Shown: piece after piece, positions 34,474-48,200 of the stretch | Layout of the letters: each line of letters starts with the position of its first letter | Numbering within the stretch: position 1 is the stretch's first letter | Source: Mytilinidion resinicola | Taxonomy: Eukaryota > Ascomycota > Dothideomycetes > Mytilinidiales > Mytilinidiaceae | Direction of reading: 5' to 3' | NCBI RefSeq assembly: GCF_010093595.1 | Contig: NW_022985443.1 | Coordinates: 954,928-1,018,927, forward strand | Length of the DNA: 64,000 bases | Notes under the pieces: model-generated | Seen by the model: only the letters and a program-made list of their open reading frames with translations | Told to the model about the DNA's origin: nothing | Databases searched by the model: none | Program-made: the position numbers and the translations under genes

Positions 34474-37400
34474 ATGGACGATTTCAAGCCCGAGCTGTTG
34501 AAGGCCCTCCTGGAATGGGTGAGTTTCGTCCTCTTTCACCCCGAGCCCCACGGCTGACTTCACAGGTGAATACATTCGGCCTTCCCCAGAAGGTCACGCA
34601 ATGGAGCCAACTCGAAGATGGTCAAATACTCTGGCAGATACTCGCCGACGTCGACCCCGAATACTTCCACAGCGAGCTTCCGGAGACAGATCGCAAGAGC
34701 ACTGAGAATTGGATACCACGATGGCAGAATCGTATGATATAATTTCTCTATAATAATTGGGAGGACGAAAGCTGATGCTGGCGTAGTAAAGCACATCGAC
34801 CGGGCGGTCACCACATATATCAGAGATGAATGCGGCAAGCTGCCAGTGTTGAGCAAGAAAATGACCCCTGACTTGAAATTGGTGGCACAAGAAGGCTCTC
34901 CTAAGCTCACAGCAAAGGTATGCATGCACTTATGTCTACTATCTTCAGAACAGGAGCTCACTTTCTCTAGCTGGCGATGTCTGTGCTGCTTGTCGCCTTT
35001 TACTCCTCCAATTCCAACCAGCGTATGATTCAGGTCGTGAGCAGCCTAGGCCAACAAACCGCAGGTACTATCGCCACTGCGATACAGGATATGGAGAGTT
35101 GGGATCAAAGCATGGCGGACCTCGGAGTAGATCAGGAATTGACCTCCGAACCTGATATTTCTGACCCTGGACCACCCCCGCGATTATCATCAGTGGAACG
35201 AGATCCTGATCTCGAGCGAGAGGCCGAACTAATCCAGGCCAATCGAGAGATCAAGCAACTTACCTCCAAGATAACCATCTTGACGTCCGACTTAGAAACG
35301 TCGCGAACAAGGATTTCGACCCTCGAAGAAGAACTCGTGGAATCGAACTTGATGCTCGATCGGGGAGTTCGGAAACAGTCAGATAATGATGACCTTGAGC
35401 GCTTTCGATCAGAGGCGTTGCGGGACAGACAGCATATTGCTGAACTGGAAGGCGAGCTTGCCGACCAGAAAGCGTTGGTCGCTAATCAGGAAAGGCAACT
35501 CGAACGATTAAAAACTGATGCAGATACTAAGCAAGACTTGCGAGACGAACTACAGCTGGTCAAATCGGAGCGAGATGAGCTCTCTCAGAAGGCCAAAGCA
35601 AATGAGAACTTGCACAAGAAGATCCGCGCAATGAACGAAGCAGCAAAAGCAAGCGAGGCCACGAGGCTGGATCTACAACAAACTCGCGAAGAACTGGACG
35701 AGCTTCGGCCGTTCAAAGAGCGGTGTAATGCCCTCGAGAAAGTGAATAAGGAAAACCAAACCACTATTGAGAACGGCGAGCAATCACTTTTCGAGGAGAA
35801 GAGCCGTCGGACTCGTGTGGAGCATGAAAATCAGGTCCTTCTGAAACAACTCGACCAAGCTAGGGACCTGCAAGCCAGGGCGGAAGACTTCCGTAAAGAG
35901 CTAGAGGACAAAGTCCGTGAATTAGAATCCAGCAATCACAATGGCCGAGGTGGCAGCCTCGAGGACGAACTTAATGTAGACGACAGCACGGAAATCATGG
36001 ACGAGACACCGAAAACGGCGACTGACAACATCGTTATTTCGGAGACCATTATGCTCCATCAGAAGGTGGATCTTCTTTCCAATCGATTGAAGTCTATCGA
36101 AAAGCAGTACCTGGACATGCTTCAAGAGAATCTTGGTTTGAAATCAGACTTGAAGCATGGTATCAAGAGCGAGGAGAGCGAACGGTATAACCCCCAGTCG
36201 AAAACAAACCTCAAATGAAACCTTATTGACAAACTTAGACCCTTCCTCGAACAGAATGAAAAGCTCACAGCTACTGAAACAGGACTTCAGGAGCTGCAGC
36301 GACAGTTCCGGGAAAAGGAGTTAGAGAATGCCGAGCTCCGAAACGAACTCGCGAAAGGTAAATATAGCTCTTACTTGATCAAGTTGACCCGACTGACCAT
36401 CTGTCCAACAGGCTGTACTAGCACTGATACTGAGGGCCCTGAATTCCAAGCGCTTCGACTGAATAACGAGCGTCTCCTGAAATCATTCGAGAATTTACAG
36501 AAGCACAGCAAGAATATCCAAGGCAGTCTGGATGAGAAGACTGGGCTTCTCCGCACAGCGCTGCTTGAGTACGACAATCTACCCGAAGAGCTTCGCCAAT
36601 TGCGATCTGCGGAGCTGCTGAAACAGATTCGAGAGCAGATCGAGTCTGTCCTCCACGCGTCGCCCGAAGAAAAGGCCAAGAGCTTGGAGTCGACCGCGAT
36701 GGATATCACGGACCGCCTTCAAAGCGGGCAGGCAGCCCTCGATGCCGCAAAGAAAGTAAGCAAAATTCTCCTGGAGGCGAATGATCCTAGTCCATCAGAC
36801 TCTACTCTCCTCTCAACCTTCCAATCTACCTTTCAAGTCCCTCTTTCTCCTATTAAGGAGGATACTGTTCTTCTTTTTCGGACAACGTCGCCCACGAAAC
36901 TCAACGTGAACGTCTCGGTCACGCTTTCTCCCAACGAGCTCTCTCCGGTTGAGCTATCTCATCATCCTCCGCCAAATATGTGGGGCAGATGGTTTGGGTC
37001 CTTCAGGAGAGCGCCGAAGAGATGTTAGTCCCCTTCAATGGGACTGTTCGACACTCCCCTGCACGCTTCTGCCGCTTTCGCAATCTCCACCATGTTTCGT
37101 CTTTCCCACTTTCCACGACACATCACTCTGGACCCGTCAGCGACTTCGCAGTAACTCGGGATATCTGCTAACAAAACATAGGAGATACAGACCCAAAAGT
37201 CAACCATGGACGCCATGAAGCTCGAACTCGAAAAAGCCCAGCGAGAAGGAGGCGGCCAAATATCTGTGAGTCTCCTTCAATCAAGCACTTTGTCCCTGGC
37301 CCTACTCCCATCCTCTCATTTCCCCTCATCGATCCTGTCACATATTCTAATAGCTTCACAGGAGTCACTCCAGCAGGAAGTCGACAACCTCCGCCGCGAA

Positions 37401-37619
37401 AACAAGCTCATCACCACGGCGTGGTACGACATGACGACGCGGCTGCAGAGCAACACGGTCGTGCTACAGCGGCGCAGCGAGGCGCCCAAGAGCTGGCTTG
37501 GACGGCAGAGGGCCGTGGTGGGCGGGCTGGGGAGTTCTGTAAGCATAAACCCTCCCATATAACGATGCTCCTACCAGTCAGGTTGCTAAACTCTGTCACG
37601 TACACAGGCCCGGAGGTAG
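34474..37619 (+). CDS. hookA: Hook-family dynein adaptor (HookA-like)
   Basis: Exons: 34474-34518, 34566-34731, 34787-34917, 34971-36184, 36239-36357, 36412-36755, 37182-37265, 37362-37538 and 37608-37619. Most introns are 47-96 bp; the sixth is modelled as 426 bp and is the weakest part. The product is about 763 aa. Residues 1-160 form the Hook/calponin-homology-like domain (KALLEWVNTFGL, HIDRAVTTYIRDECG, LLVAFYSSNSNQRM). A long coiled coil follows to about 680. The C-terminus has NLRRENKLITTAWYDMTTRL and RSEAPKSWLGRQR, typical of filamentous-fungal Hook proteins. HookA links early endosomes to dynein for transport along hyphal microtubules. Confidence 0.88.
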
Positions 37620-38099
37620 TGATATCCCAGTACATGATCTTACCGTATCATACAACACACATCTACGCATAGGGGAGGAAGGAATAGCAATCGTCTTAAT
37701 ATAGCACGCAGCCTTTAGTGTAACTGTCAGACACGCATTCTTGGACATATAGCTCGCTCCCGGAGGAATCGTTTGTACGCCGTTTATTGTTTTGCTAAGC
37801 TTTGTTGTTTTTGTCATTATACCCCCGGTCCCACTGCATTCAGCGAGGCGCTACGTTTTGCGTTATCTTTTCCTTCTCGTTAGGAAGTTGTAGACTTAGT
37901 AGGGAGTAGAATTGCATAAGCCTCATCATCACATCACATCACACCACGGCATTCTTCAAGAGTTTGAGTAGATTGAATCTGTTCATTGGCATCTATCTTT
38001 TTTTTTTTACCACCCGTTCCCCTAACCACAGCACAACCCCTTCTCATCAATCTTCTCCCTCCCACCCCTCCCCCGCTTTTCTTCCTCCCTTAAACCTAC
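37620..38099. other. Convergent 3' flanks of Hook and cofactor B genes
   Basis: No gene; a T-run near 38000 and pyrimidine-rich DNA, presumably both 3' untranslated regions. Confidence 0.4.
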
Positions 38100-40453
38100 C
38101 TACATCTCCTCGTCCTCTCCCTCCACCCCCAACTCCTCCCACTCCCCCGGCTCGCACCGCTCCGGCCGCACAAACGCGCCCCGGTTCTTTCCCGTCTCGA
38201 AGTACCGCACCCCCTTGACGCTGCCATCGTTCTTGCCCGTCGGCTCGTCCAGCGCGACGCCGATCCACGGCCCGAGGCCCGGCAGCTCGGGCACGGGGCC
38301 GATGAAGCGGATTGTGCCGCGCCGCGCGTCGGTCGGGGGGAGGAGGCGGATGCGGGTGGAGAGCGAAAGGCCTAAGGGAATCGTGTTAGTTAGAGACTCA
38401 GGAGGGTGGTGGAGTGGGTAGATGTGGAGAGGTAGAGGGAGTGGATGGGGTGGTGGCGGACTGGGTTGGACAGGAATTCAGTGAGGTAACGGAGTTAGCG
38501 GCATGTGGTTTTTCTTTTGCGGGGAACGGGAAGCGAGAGCCGGTAGGATCCTATTTTTGTGGAGTTGAGGCTGGGCAGGAGCGCATGGCGTCGCGTGGTG
38601 GAGAGATGGTGAGTGAGGCGGTGGGCGCGCCGGTTGCAAGTCCTTGCGATCAGGACCCTGGTGTTCGGAAATGACGTAGAATGAGTTTTGCGTGGCTTCA
38701 ATGCGTGCTGCGTTTTTGAGGGTGGTATGTCTGGGGTCTGGTAGAGTGAGGCTGGTGGCGTTGACGAAGGCGAGATGTGGAGAAACGCCATTGTCCACCG
38801 TCTGGAGTGTTGGTGGCGGCTGATAGAGTGAGCTTGAAGGCCAGGTTTGAGACGACCCTTGTTGTTGAATTTTGTGAGGCTGGTGGCTTGATATGGAGGG
38901 TGTGATCTACGCCGATCGACCAAGACCAACAATGTGACAGATACTGGCAAACGGTCCTCGTGGAGCCAAGGCTCCTAGATTGGCGAGGTGTGCGCTTGAT
39001 CGCAAGCATTACATGCTGATCTTATGTCCAATGTTGCGGCAAGTGTCCAAAAGCGATCTTGTCCAGAACACCCGCCGTCGGAGGATTCGTCAGCCGCAAG
39101 AGCTATACGACGACGTCCTGTCAAGGTGTCTGATTGCGGGGTTTGAGTGGAAAGCCTCAGATGCAGCCGCGTCCCGAAATGGATAGCTGTGAGGTACGCG
39201 AGATGGTGATGCAGCCTCGGGAATCGCTCGAGCACGCGGGGGCCGCAACAGATGCTCCCCTGCAGCCGCCTCTCAGAGACTTGACGAAGCTCTTTGCTTT
39301 TTGGCCGCCTGAAAGCATGCGCTCTTGTCGGTTCAAGCGCCCGGAATTCTCTCCTCACGACGTAGGGACAGGTTGGGCAAGGATGCGGAAAAACAAAGAT
39401 CCATGCTAACGTTACGGTGCTTACCTCGCTCTTCGACCTCCCTTTCCAGGGCTCGAATCTTCTGCTCCTCCAGGCTGGGCGCGTTCGGGTCGAACCGACC
39501 GAGCTTCTGCGCCTTTTTCCAGGCCAGGACACTGTCGCTGCGCGTCTCATACTCGGTGCTTGGCATGGTGTACTTGGCCACGGCGGACACGTCCGAGAAG
39601 TCGGTTCGGGCCGACGGCGGGCGCGTGTCTACGACCTGGGAACATGATCAGAGCGGGTCTAGGTTGCGACGTTTGATATTGCGTCAAATATGTTGCCGTT
39701 GCAAGCGAGTGGTGGTGAGATCAAAGCAGTGGGGCCTCCATAGGGTTGGAGCAGGGTACATGACAACGAGAAGCGCTGCCAGTCTCGAAGCGCCGCGACC
39801 AGAAAAGCAAAAACGTTGAGGCGAAGATGTGGGAACAGATCACGGGCTTCTCCAGGATCGGACACGTCGGCGAACAGGTCGAGGAGGCGCTGGCAGTGAG
39901 GCAGAGGTGTTTTGGGGCGGCGTCCGGGGTGCATGTTTCGGCGTGGGAGCGAGCGCAAAAAGCAGCGCGCTGGCCGACGACAGGCGCTCCGTCACCAACG
40001 CAATCCAGGGTCGTGGTGGCTTGTGAAGATGGGGATTGCTGGCAGCCAAAAGCAAAGCCAGAATAAGGATGGAGCCTCGACCGGGGATCCCGCCAGGGCC
40101 CAAAACACCAGAAATGTGGCAGGCGGCGATACGGCAGCGCCGTTAGATCGGGGTCGAGGCCATGGCGTAGCAACGACGACACGAAAGCGCATCCAACTTA
40201 CATGTATTTCGGCGTAGGCCTGCAGCGGGAACGCCGCCAGCTGCGTGTTGTCCTCGTCGGCGGCCTCGACGGCAATGGCATCCTGGGAGCCCACCCGCAG
40301 CGAGAGCTTCTGCGCGGAGGCCGGGATACCCGTGATGGGCTCCAGGCGCGTCCTGAATTGCGCTATGCTCCACGAGGGCGTTACTCGGCGCTCAGACGAC
40401 GAGTTTGCAGAGGTGATGAGGATGGGCACGTCGGCCGCAGATTGGAGAGACAT
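38100..40453 (-). CDS. Tubulin-folding cofactor B (Alf1/TBCB) with two very long introns
   Basis: Exons 40453-40202, 39635-39425 and 38371-38100, with introns of 566 bp (gtaagt donor, cccag acceptor) and 1053 bp (gtaagc donor, cttag acceptor). The spliced protein is about 244 aa, the usual size. A ubiquitin-like N-terminus (residues 1-85, SWSIAQFRTRLEPITGIP) leads to a short coiled linker (DSVLAWKKAQKLGRF). A C-terminal CAP-Gly domain has GLGPWIGVALDEPTGKNDG and GAFVRPE, and the protein ends in an acidic stretch closing with Glu-Glu-Met. Cofactor B binds alpha-tubulin after chaperonin release and, with cofactor E, prepares it for dimerisation. Introns this long are out of line with the ~55-bp average here. 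Confidence 0.93.
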
Positions 40454-43400
40454 TGTGACGGCGGACGATGGGGATGGATTGGGAGAACGAAAAGCTGCCG
40501 TTTCGGGAGAAGCACGGAGAGGGCGAGCCAGAAGCGGACTGGGCTGGGCAAAGGGGATGTATGAGGCACCAATTATTACTGCGAGTGAAGGGGCTGCAGT
40601 TGGGTTGCAAGTGATCCCCAGCGCAGCTAATCCTCAGGCTCGCGCAGACAGGGGCGCTCGGCGCGGGCGCTTGCAGCCGGCGTCGTCACGTCGTCAAAAT
40701 GCAACGGCGTCCGTGGGATCTGGCGATGCTTTGGTGGTCTGTGGTGGTGAGCCCCTGGTGTTGACACTCGCCGGTGTTTCGGACGCCCGCGGAGATTTTG
40801 CTCACTGCTTGGCGTAGCATGATGTACAAGACCACGTGATATGCACGGGGTGTCTCTCCACCCCGTTCCAGGGCGATCAACACGGAGCTTTTGTCCGCCT
40901 CATCCCACGCCAGCCTGTCAACTGCAAGCCCCCACGAGCCTCTGCCCGCACTGCCCGAACACATCCCCCACCGTGGGGTCATAGGTCGCATTTTGGGCAG
41001 CATTCGGACGTCAGTCAGGCCTGTTGTCGGCCTCGAGGCGGCTATTTGCTTTCTTTTGTCCATCCGTTCCTGTCAATGCTTCACTTTATCGTCAGCCAAG
41101 CCGGCAATTGCTTGACACAGACCGTCTGGGTTCCTCGGCACGCTCCTGGGCCTGCAATATCGGCGCAGATGCGCATTGGACAGCAAGCAGCTCGCATCGA
41201 GAGTGACAGCTGGTCATGGACTCGATCATGGCATCGGCGCCCTGGGCAGGCGGAGGCAGCGATCTTGTCCACGTCGTCGCGCTGGCATCAGGGAATTCGC
41301 GAACAGCACGCCGCAGCCACTTCGTAGTCGATGTCGTCTCCCAACGTGCTGCTTTGGGCCAGGCCTCACCGCCTATCCTAGCAGAGGGCCCTAAAAATAC
41401 AGCTCCAGCGCTAGAGCAGTCTCTGCAGACATCTGGTGAACTGGTTCGGCTGGGCCTGGAGAATCGGGCACGCGGCCAGCTGGCACTTCAGCCATGACAT
41501 CCCCAGATTGCCGCGTCCAACCACAGCTTGCGTCGACCGCCAGATGTTGAGGGCTGCAACGAGGCTGGCGGCGGGCCAATGGGTGGTCGCGCTGCGCAGG
41601 ATGAGGCCGCTGTGGACGAGCTGCCGGGACCTCTGACCGGGGCGTTGGAAAACTGATGGCCCCGTCTGTGAGAAACTGGTGTATTGGCACCGACAGCAGC
41701 AACGTCAACGTGCGCTTCCGCCTCATGATGCGATGAACTCCGGCTCCGTGCGCTGCCAGGAGTCCGGCTCATGCGCCGGCGGCGATGTCCTGCCCGCGAT
41801 CGAGCCCCAAACCTCGCTCAAACCACCAGAAGTGCCCACGATTCGAGCCTTGATTCAGGCGCTTTCACCGCCATGCCCACCGTTCTTTCGCTCCGTGGTC
41901 CAAGCCCTGCTCGAGACTGATGCAATGATGCAGCTACCCTCGGGCTTGCTGCGTCCGTAGAGAAGCTTCCAGTGCCTCTCTCTGCAGCCGCGCGTCTGCA
42001 CGTTGATATCTGCGCCAGACTGGCCCTCGCGGCACAGCATAGTCCCTGAACGACGTCGGGCGCTCACGTGGGAGCCGTATGCTAGCGTTGCACGCAAAAT
42101 GCCTCCGACGGGTGCGGCCGGCTCTCTCGCACTGGCAGGGCGTCCAGGAACAGCACGCTCGAGAAGGACAGCGGCCGGCCAGCTGGCCGGCAGTTCACCG
42201 CTACTATAACGTCGTTGTTGTTGCAGCATTCCGCCGGGATGGGCGTGGCCGCGAGGAACGTTCACTGACGCAACGAGTCAAGCTTTATGCCACCTCACAC
42301 ACTGCACCGCCCTGTTCGCGAGGCTTGCCTCCCTTGAGATCAGACGCCGTAGGGCAGGGCGCGAGGTGTAGATCTTGTTCGCCTCAGAGCCAGGTCATCG
42401 CGCTTGACGTCTCGCGAGATGCGCGCTCCCTGGCACCCTTCACCGCCGCCGTGACTGGCTGCCCTCCCTCGAGCGCTGGCTGCTGGCAGCCGGGACGACA
42501 GCGATGGTCTGCTCTCGCTGCTGCTGAAGCCAGCAGTCTGTTTACTGCGCCGTCTACTGTCTGTCCAGGGTGTGCGACACGTCACTGCGCTGCTCGCTTT
42601 GCGCACGCCAGGCCCGCAACACCACCCACGACGCCTTTCTTTTGCTCCACACGTCGTTAGCCCTCCGCACGCCCTCTGGGATCAGCTGTGACTATTTTAG
42701 TCCGTGGGTCATCCCAGCCGGACCCCTGCCTCGGACGTGCAGTGTGGCGCCTGGGAGCTGCATGCCATTGTCGTCCCAGCAGTTTGCTGCATCCATCAAA
42801 TCTTCCGCTTCCCAGGGCGCATCCCATCCTCCTGAGTCCAAACGTTTCTTCTTTCTTGTTGTCTTCAGTGGCTATGCCTCGAGCGAGCCCCCTCTGAACG
42901 ATTGGCTGGCCATGTTTCACTCCCCTGCCAAACCGGCCCTGAACACTTCCTAAATAGCTTGCGAGGGCAGCCACTTAGAGCACGGAAGCTACATCAGTAC
43001 TTGTAGTTGGTCACTTTCGCCCACCACGGCACATCTTAAGAACATCGAACTCACGGGCTCTCCACCCGCTCTATTCCCCGTACTCTCGCCGGCGTGTTGT
43101 TACCAGCAACCAGCGTGACTGTACATCTCTGGACAACACACCCTCCATCCCATCTTGTCGTCATCGTCACTGCAGCCGAAGAGCCTCGCGCAGCGCATCG
43201 CTGTCTGCCTGACGAGTCAAGCCCAACGTCAAGCCTCACCTCGACCCGACAACAGGCCGCAGCAGCGTCTCCGCCCTCCTTTGGGCCTACAAACGCACGC
43301 CAAGTCACAGCATGCGACGTGCTTGACCGGAATTATCTCGAACCATCTACTTCCATCGAGTACTCGGCGGTAGCGAACTGTAGCGAGCTGCATTTGATAT

Positions 43401-43559
43401 TAGGGTCGCCGTCCGCCACTTCAGGTATCAACCCCAGCACTCAACCATTGACTTTGACCCCAATTGTCATCCACCTCGTTGCCATCTCGAAACTCTTCTG
43501 TGCAGCTTGGGCAGGAAAGAAAGTCGCTGTCGATTACGAATGGGCTGGCTCAGGGCTAG
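40454..43559. other. 3.1-kb GC-rich gene-poor region
   Basis: No credible protein gene. Many overlapping open frames occur on both strands, none with recognisable domains, as expected in GC-rich non-coding DNA. A CACGTG lies at 40833-40838, upstream of cofactor B, and another at 42065-42070. It may hold long 5' untranslated leaders of the divergent genes or a non-coding RNA, which I cannot distinguish by eye. Confidence 0.4.
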
Positions 43560-45209
43560 CCCACATCAGCCGTCGTGGATATCAATCTCCTACTCGAGCC
43601 TCGAGGCTCCGAGTCTCCCTCGAGCAAGAAGAGCACCAAGAGCACGAAAAGTGCTACATCAGTAGCTTCGTCCTCTGGTGCGACAAGGGCATACACCACG
43701 GCACCATCGGCGTACACGCCGTCGCCTTCCTCGTATGCCACCACTTCTCCAGCGTTCGCTACAGCATCACCAGCATATGCCGCATCTCCGTACGCTGCTC
43801 CATCACCCTACACGACATCCGGACCGCCTTCCACCATCTCTATAGGCGTACCTTCAATGCAAGGCGGACCGGTACTGCAACCGTTGTCTGTTCTCCAGCA
43901 GCAGCACGCGCAATCTGACCCTTTACAGCATCCACAGAGCTTCCGCCCGCTCTACTCTGGTCCACAGGGCGCAGCCCCTCCCGCTTTATCCCATGGATCG
44001 CCTCCACTTCCGCCCATCCGGCGTGCAGCTTCCCAGACTCCGCTGCCAGAGGAGAGCCCAGCTAAGCGGCAGTCGAAATGGGGTCAAGAGGAGGACAATC
44101 TAATCATCGAGCTTAGAGGCACAGGAATGAAATGGGAAGACATCGCAAAGCACTTTCCCGGACGATCAGCCATCGCGTGCCGACTACGATACCAAAACTA
44201 CCTTGAAAAGCGCGCAGTTTGGGACGAAGAGAAGAAAAACAAGCTGGCGCGACTCTATGCTCGGTAGGTCCCAACCCTCAACCACCGCCCTTCGAACAAG
44301 ACGGGGCGCACAACGCTGCAAACATTTGGTCTACCACTTTCCTATCGCTTTTCTCGCTCCCACGAGCACATTTGGATTTTGGTCATCATCTGCCACATTG
44401 CGTTCCAAAGCGTCCTGAGTCCATCCCTTCACTACCCCTTCAGACATCTTTTGAGCTTGACTAACACTGCAAACAGATTCAAAGACCAGATGTGGCAGAA
44501 GGTGGCCTCGGAGATGCAAATCCCCTGGAGGTCCGCCGAGAGCATGCACTGGCAGCTGGGCGAGCAAGAGATGAGCGCCCGAGCCAATGCGCCCGTCTTC
44601 CAGCTCCACCCTTCAGCCACCGGGATTCCATCGCCCCCTTCCGGTCGCCCAGCAACGCCGCACTTCACGCCCGCCAACATTCCGCAGAGCCAAACCCCTG
44701 GGCCAGGCCAACACCACCATCCTCACCCATCGCACCACCAACCGCACCCTCACCCGCCCCATCTCCTTCACCAACGCTCAGATAGTGGACCACCGCCCCG
44801 CCTTCGCCGCAATAGCTCTATCAGCCGCCGCCGCTCCGACGGATCAGGATCGAGGTCGAGATCTAGCCTACCACCGCAGTTGGGTCCACAGCTACCAGCA
44901 CTGCAACCGGTCTCTGAAAGCGAAATAGCGAGTGGTGGCGGTCCCAGGACGGCGCCGGTGCTTCAGGAGACGGGACAGAAAAGGGATAGGGAGAGTGTGG
45001 GGTTTGTAGAACCGTATCTCAGAAAGAGGAGGGAGATTGAGATGGCGGGAGGTGAGAGCAGTGTTGATGCCAGCGCTAGTGGTGTTGAGTCTAGGGATAT
45101 GAAGAGTGGGCCGAGGAGTCAGGGGACGAGAAGCCCGGAGAGTACGTCGCAGCGCAGTGGGACTGGGAGCGTCACGAAAGAGGAAGAGGTGGAGGTTAGG
45201 AAGGAGTGA
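43560..45209 (+). CDS. Myb/SANT-domain transcription factor, 5' end unresolved
   Basis: Exons from about 43560 to 44263 and 44477-45209, with a 213-bp intron (gtaggt donor, caaacag acceptor) splitting the second SANT repeat. An in-frame stop at 43557-43559 precedes the first exon, and no ATG follows until about residue 94. An upstream start exon joining near the ggctag acceptor is therefore likely. The N-terminus is Ser/Ala/Tyr/Pro-rich. Two Myb/SANT repeats lie at about 168-275: KWGQEEDNLIIELRGTGMKW with CRLRYQNYLEKRAVWDEEK, then QMWQKVASEMQIPWRSAESM. The tail is Pro/His- and Ser-rich. Related fungal proteins are two-repeat Myb regulators; the target genes are unknown. Confidence 0.8.
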
Positions 45210-48200
45210 TGAAAGAGTAGAGTCGGCTGGCTAGGTCGGGGGTGCTTCGACATGCCATCAATCTGCGTGAACAGACCGCGCTTCAAGTCTGAGCTTCGGT
45301 CTCGAGGTGGATGTCACGGTCGAAGCTCCTCGACCTAGACTGCTATAAAGAATTACGATTGTGCTTTGAAGGGGATCTGCGAAGGATCAAGATTAGGAGT
45401 CGGGCAGTACACACACGCACTCGGGCTGGAACCGATAAGAGCATAGGAATTTCACACAAGGCATGGGTGGAACAGGAATGAATTTTGGTAGATACCTCGG
45501 TTCCGGTCGCGAGTTGGATGAGATCTGGTGGATCCTTTTTTCCGCCTAGAAACCTTTTTTTCATCTCTGTTCTTTCCTTACTTTTTATCTTCGCGCGGCA
45601 AACGATTGTGGCATTTAGCGTTGGGCGGACATCTGTCCTTTCTGTTTCACTTCTCATCATCATTATCATCGTCGGTATTTTGTCTCATCTCACTCATAGC
45701 AAGCGTCGGTCGGGCTGGATATCTGTCTGTTTTGTTGTTTCCTTGCTTAAACCCACACTATATCTAATTCACACGAACGTATTGGCGGTCATGATTGTGC
45801 ATTTACACCAGCAAGCCTTTTTTTTTTTCCTTTCCTTTTCTGTTTCTGAGTTGTCTTTCCTAAATATCCTTGGTTCGTTTCCTTTGTTTCTCTGGCTTTT
45901 GGTCGCAAGCATGAGCGTAGGTTTTGGCTGCACAGGCGGGTTCTTCGTGGCATTTTGCGGATATACCGATATAACTACATATACAGCTGGGATGGGACAC
46001 TGGGCAAGGGAACGGTGGGAACACACACAACACAAACTACATTATATAGAAGAGAATAAGGACAAACAGCCATCATGGCTATGAACGTATGATTATCCTT
46101 TTACGAACACCGCACTCCTCCTACCACCAAAATGCCGTGAACACTCAGATCATGAAAACGACGGCCAATTCTGCACACTGCTCAGCTTGAGCCAACAAAA
46201 CACCGCCAACAAGCCAGCGGAGCAGTCACCGCTGACTGTGTGTAGCACAGCATGACACTGGCCACGCCCATCCTTCTCGATCTTTCCATGCAGGTTAACA
46301 AAGCAGAGAATTTTTTTTTTTTCGCGCTTGACAGCTGTTGCCAAACTAACCCAGCAGCAGATCACCAACAGCACGCCTTGTTTCCTGCATTTCTCGCTTC
46401 GTGCTCTTCCGAAGCTATTGCACACACTAACCATCAGCTTGCAGCTGGTTAGTGCCAACACGTCGAAAATAGATTTAGCTATTCCGAAAACTTTTCATTC
46501 GGTCGTGGGACGAACGGGCCTAACGCATACACACGCACACTCGCATGCTTTTCAGCGCAAAATTATGCAAGTTGTTCGCGTTACGTGGCCCACGGGTGAG
46601 TGCCAACGCGACAGCAGCGCTTTTCTCGCCCTCACCGTTTTATGCAGCCCTAGATGGCGAGCCTTGGATGGGGGGCGCGTGAGTCAACGGGGGGGAAAGG
46701 CCACCCATACATGTACATTGCTTTGTGGGTGTCCAACAGACCGGTTGCTTGCGCAGTGTGGGGTGGAACAGCTGTGCACTGCAGCAAGAGACCCACTCCC
46801 CATGTTCAAGGTCCCCCCATGCGCGTCATGGCAGGTGACATAGGTGGGTGTTCCAAGTTGGGCTCGCATGCTGGAGGGGAGGAGGGAGGGAGAAGAGTGA
46901 GGCTGTGGGTGGTGGGAATGTTGGGAATGTTGGGAATGTACGGGCGTGGATCGATCCGATTGACGTGTGTGCAGACAGCTTGGTGCCGAGAGTGGTTGCT
47001 GAGCTGTAGGTGGAACGAGTCGGGTTCAATGGACGTGTGTGCGCCTCGAGAGGATGGGGGATGTGCAGGAACTTGAGCAATGGCATCGATGGGGTGCCGA
47101 GAGTGCTGCTGGAGTGCAGATGAGCTGATCGCGAGCCCCTAAATAGGGACTGTACAGAAGGTAACTGGGTTGAGGAACTGCGTCAGGGAACGGGGTTTGT
47201 GAGTGTGCAGGAGCTTGGGCAATTTGGTGGGACGAGTGCTGAAGCGATGCTAAGATGAAGATACGAGGGTTGAGTGGGATAGAAGATTCTGTTGTGCGTC
47301 TCGTTGGGGGCCTGAAGGAGGGGGCTAGAGGGTGGTGGTGAGTGGTGAGGCACTCCTCACAGCTTCAGGACGAACTGACTTTGACTTCACAGCTCAGCAG
47401 CAGTGGGTCTCAAGTCGATTGTGCCCCCCTCCAAACAAGAATTCGCCGCCAGTCAGCTTAGAAGCACACAGTCACGCGGAAAGGGGACATGGATGGTCAT
47501 TGTCTACAATGAGGCGTCAGTTTGATTAAGAGCGGATCTCCTAGACTCTGGCTTGAATCTGGATCGTGCCGAGCCGGGACGCAGCTCCAGAAAGGGTACC
47601 CATTATCAGTTATCTGATCAATTGGAAGTCCCGGAGCGCTCGTTTTCGAATGGTGACGCCGCTAGTGGACACAGTGGACCTCGCTTGCTACTATCACTCT
47701 GTCACATCGTCACTGACGGACATGAACGGCAAGGGAAGTGTGGGCGGCAGGTGCATTATCAGCGGCATGATGCTGTCTCAGCACGATCCCGGCGTGTGGA
47801 GAGCCCCGTAGGCGCGCCGCACAGATCTCGAAACAGGGTCGTGATATCGATGGTTGGCGAGGAGATGCTCGAGCCAGCACGGACGGCGGTTTGAGCTTTG
47901 GAATGGTGAGGTTCTGGGGCTCCGAGGACGGGACGGGACGAGCTGACGTGATTACTCCTACACCGAAGATATACTCGCCGTCTCTCAGTAGCCTATGGGG
48001 GAGTTGAAGCTGAGATTGCGGCTTTGCTTGGTCAGTGTTGGGCTTGGGGGTGGAGGAGTGACCTCGGATCGCCTGTTTGAGTGCTGTTAAGGTTCAGTGA
48101 TCACGAGGACGCGGTGATTACGCCTCAAACTATCTGTTCAGGTTTATCCTTGCGCTCGTGAGCGAGTATCTTGTGGGTAGGAGGGATATGTGGGGGGCGG

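Noticed and set aside
41216..42974. Overlapping frames of 90-190 codons in the 40.5-43.5 kb gap
   Set aside because: No domain, no consistent frame or splicing; typical of non-coding GC-rich DNA.
45485..46084. 199-codon hydrophobic plus-strand frame
   Set aside because: No ATG start; hydrophobicity comes from T-rich DNA downstream of the Myb gene; no recognisable motif.
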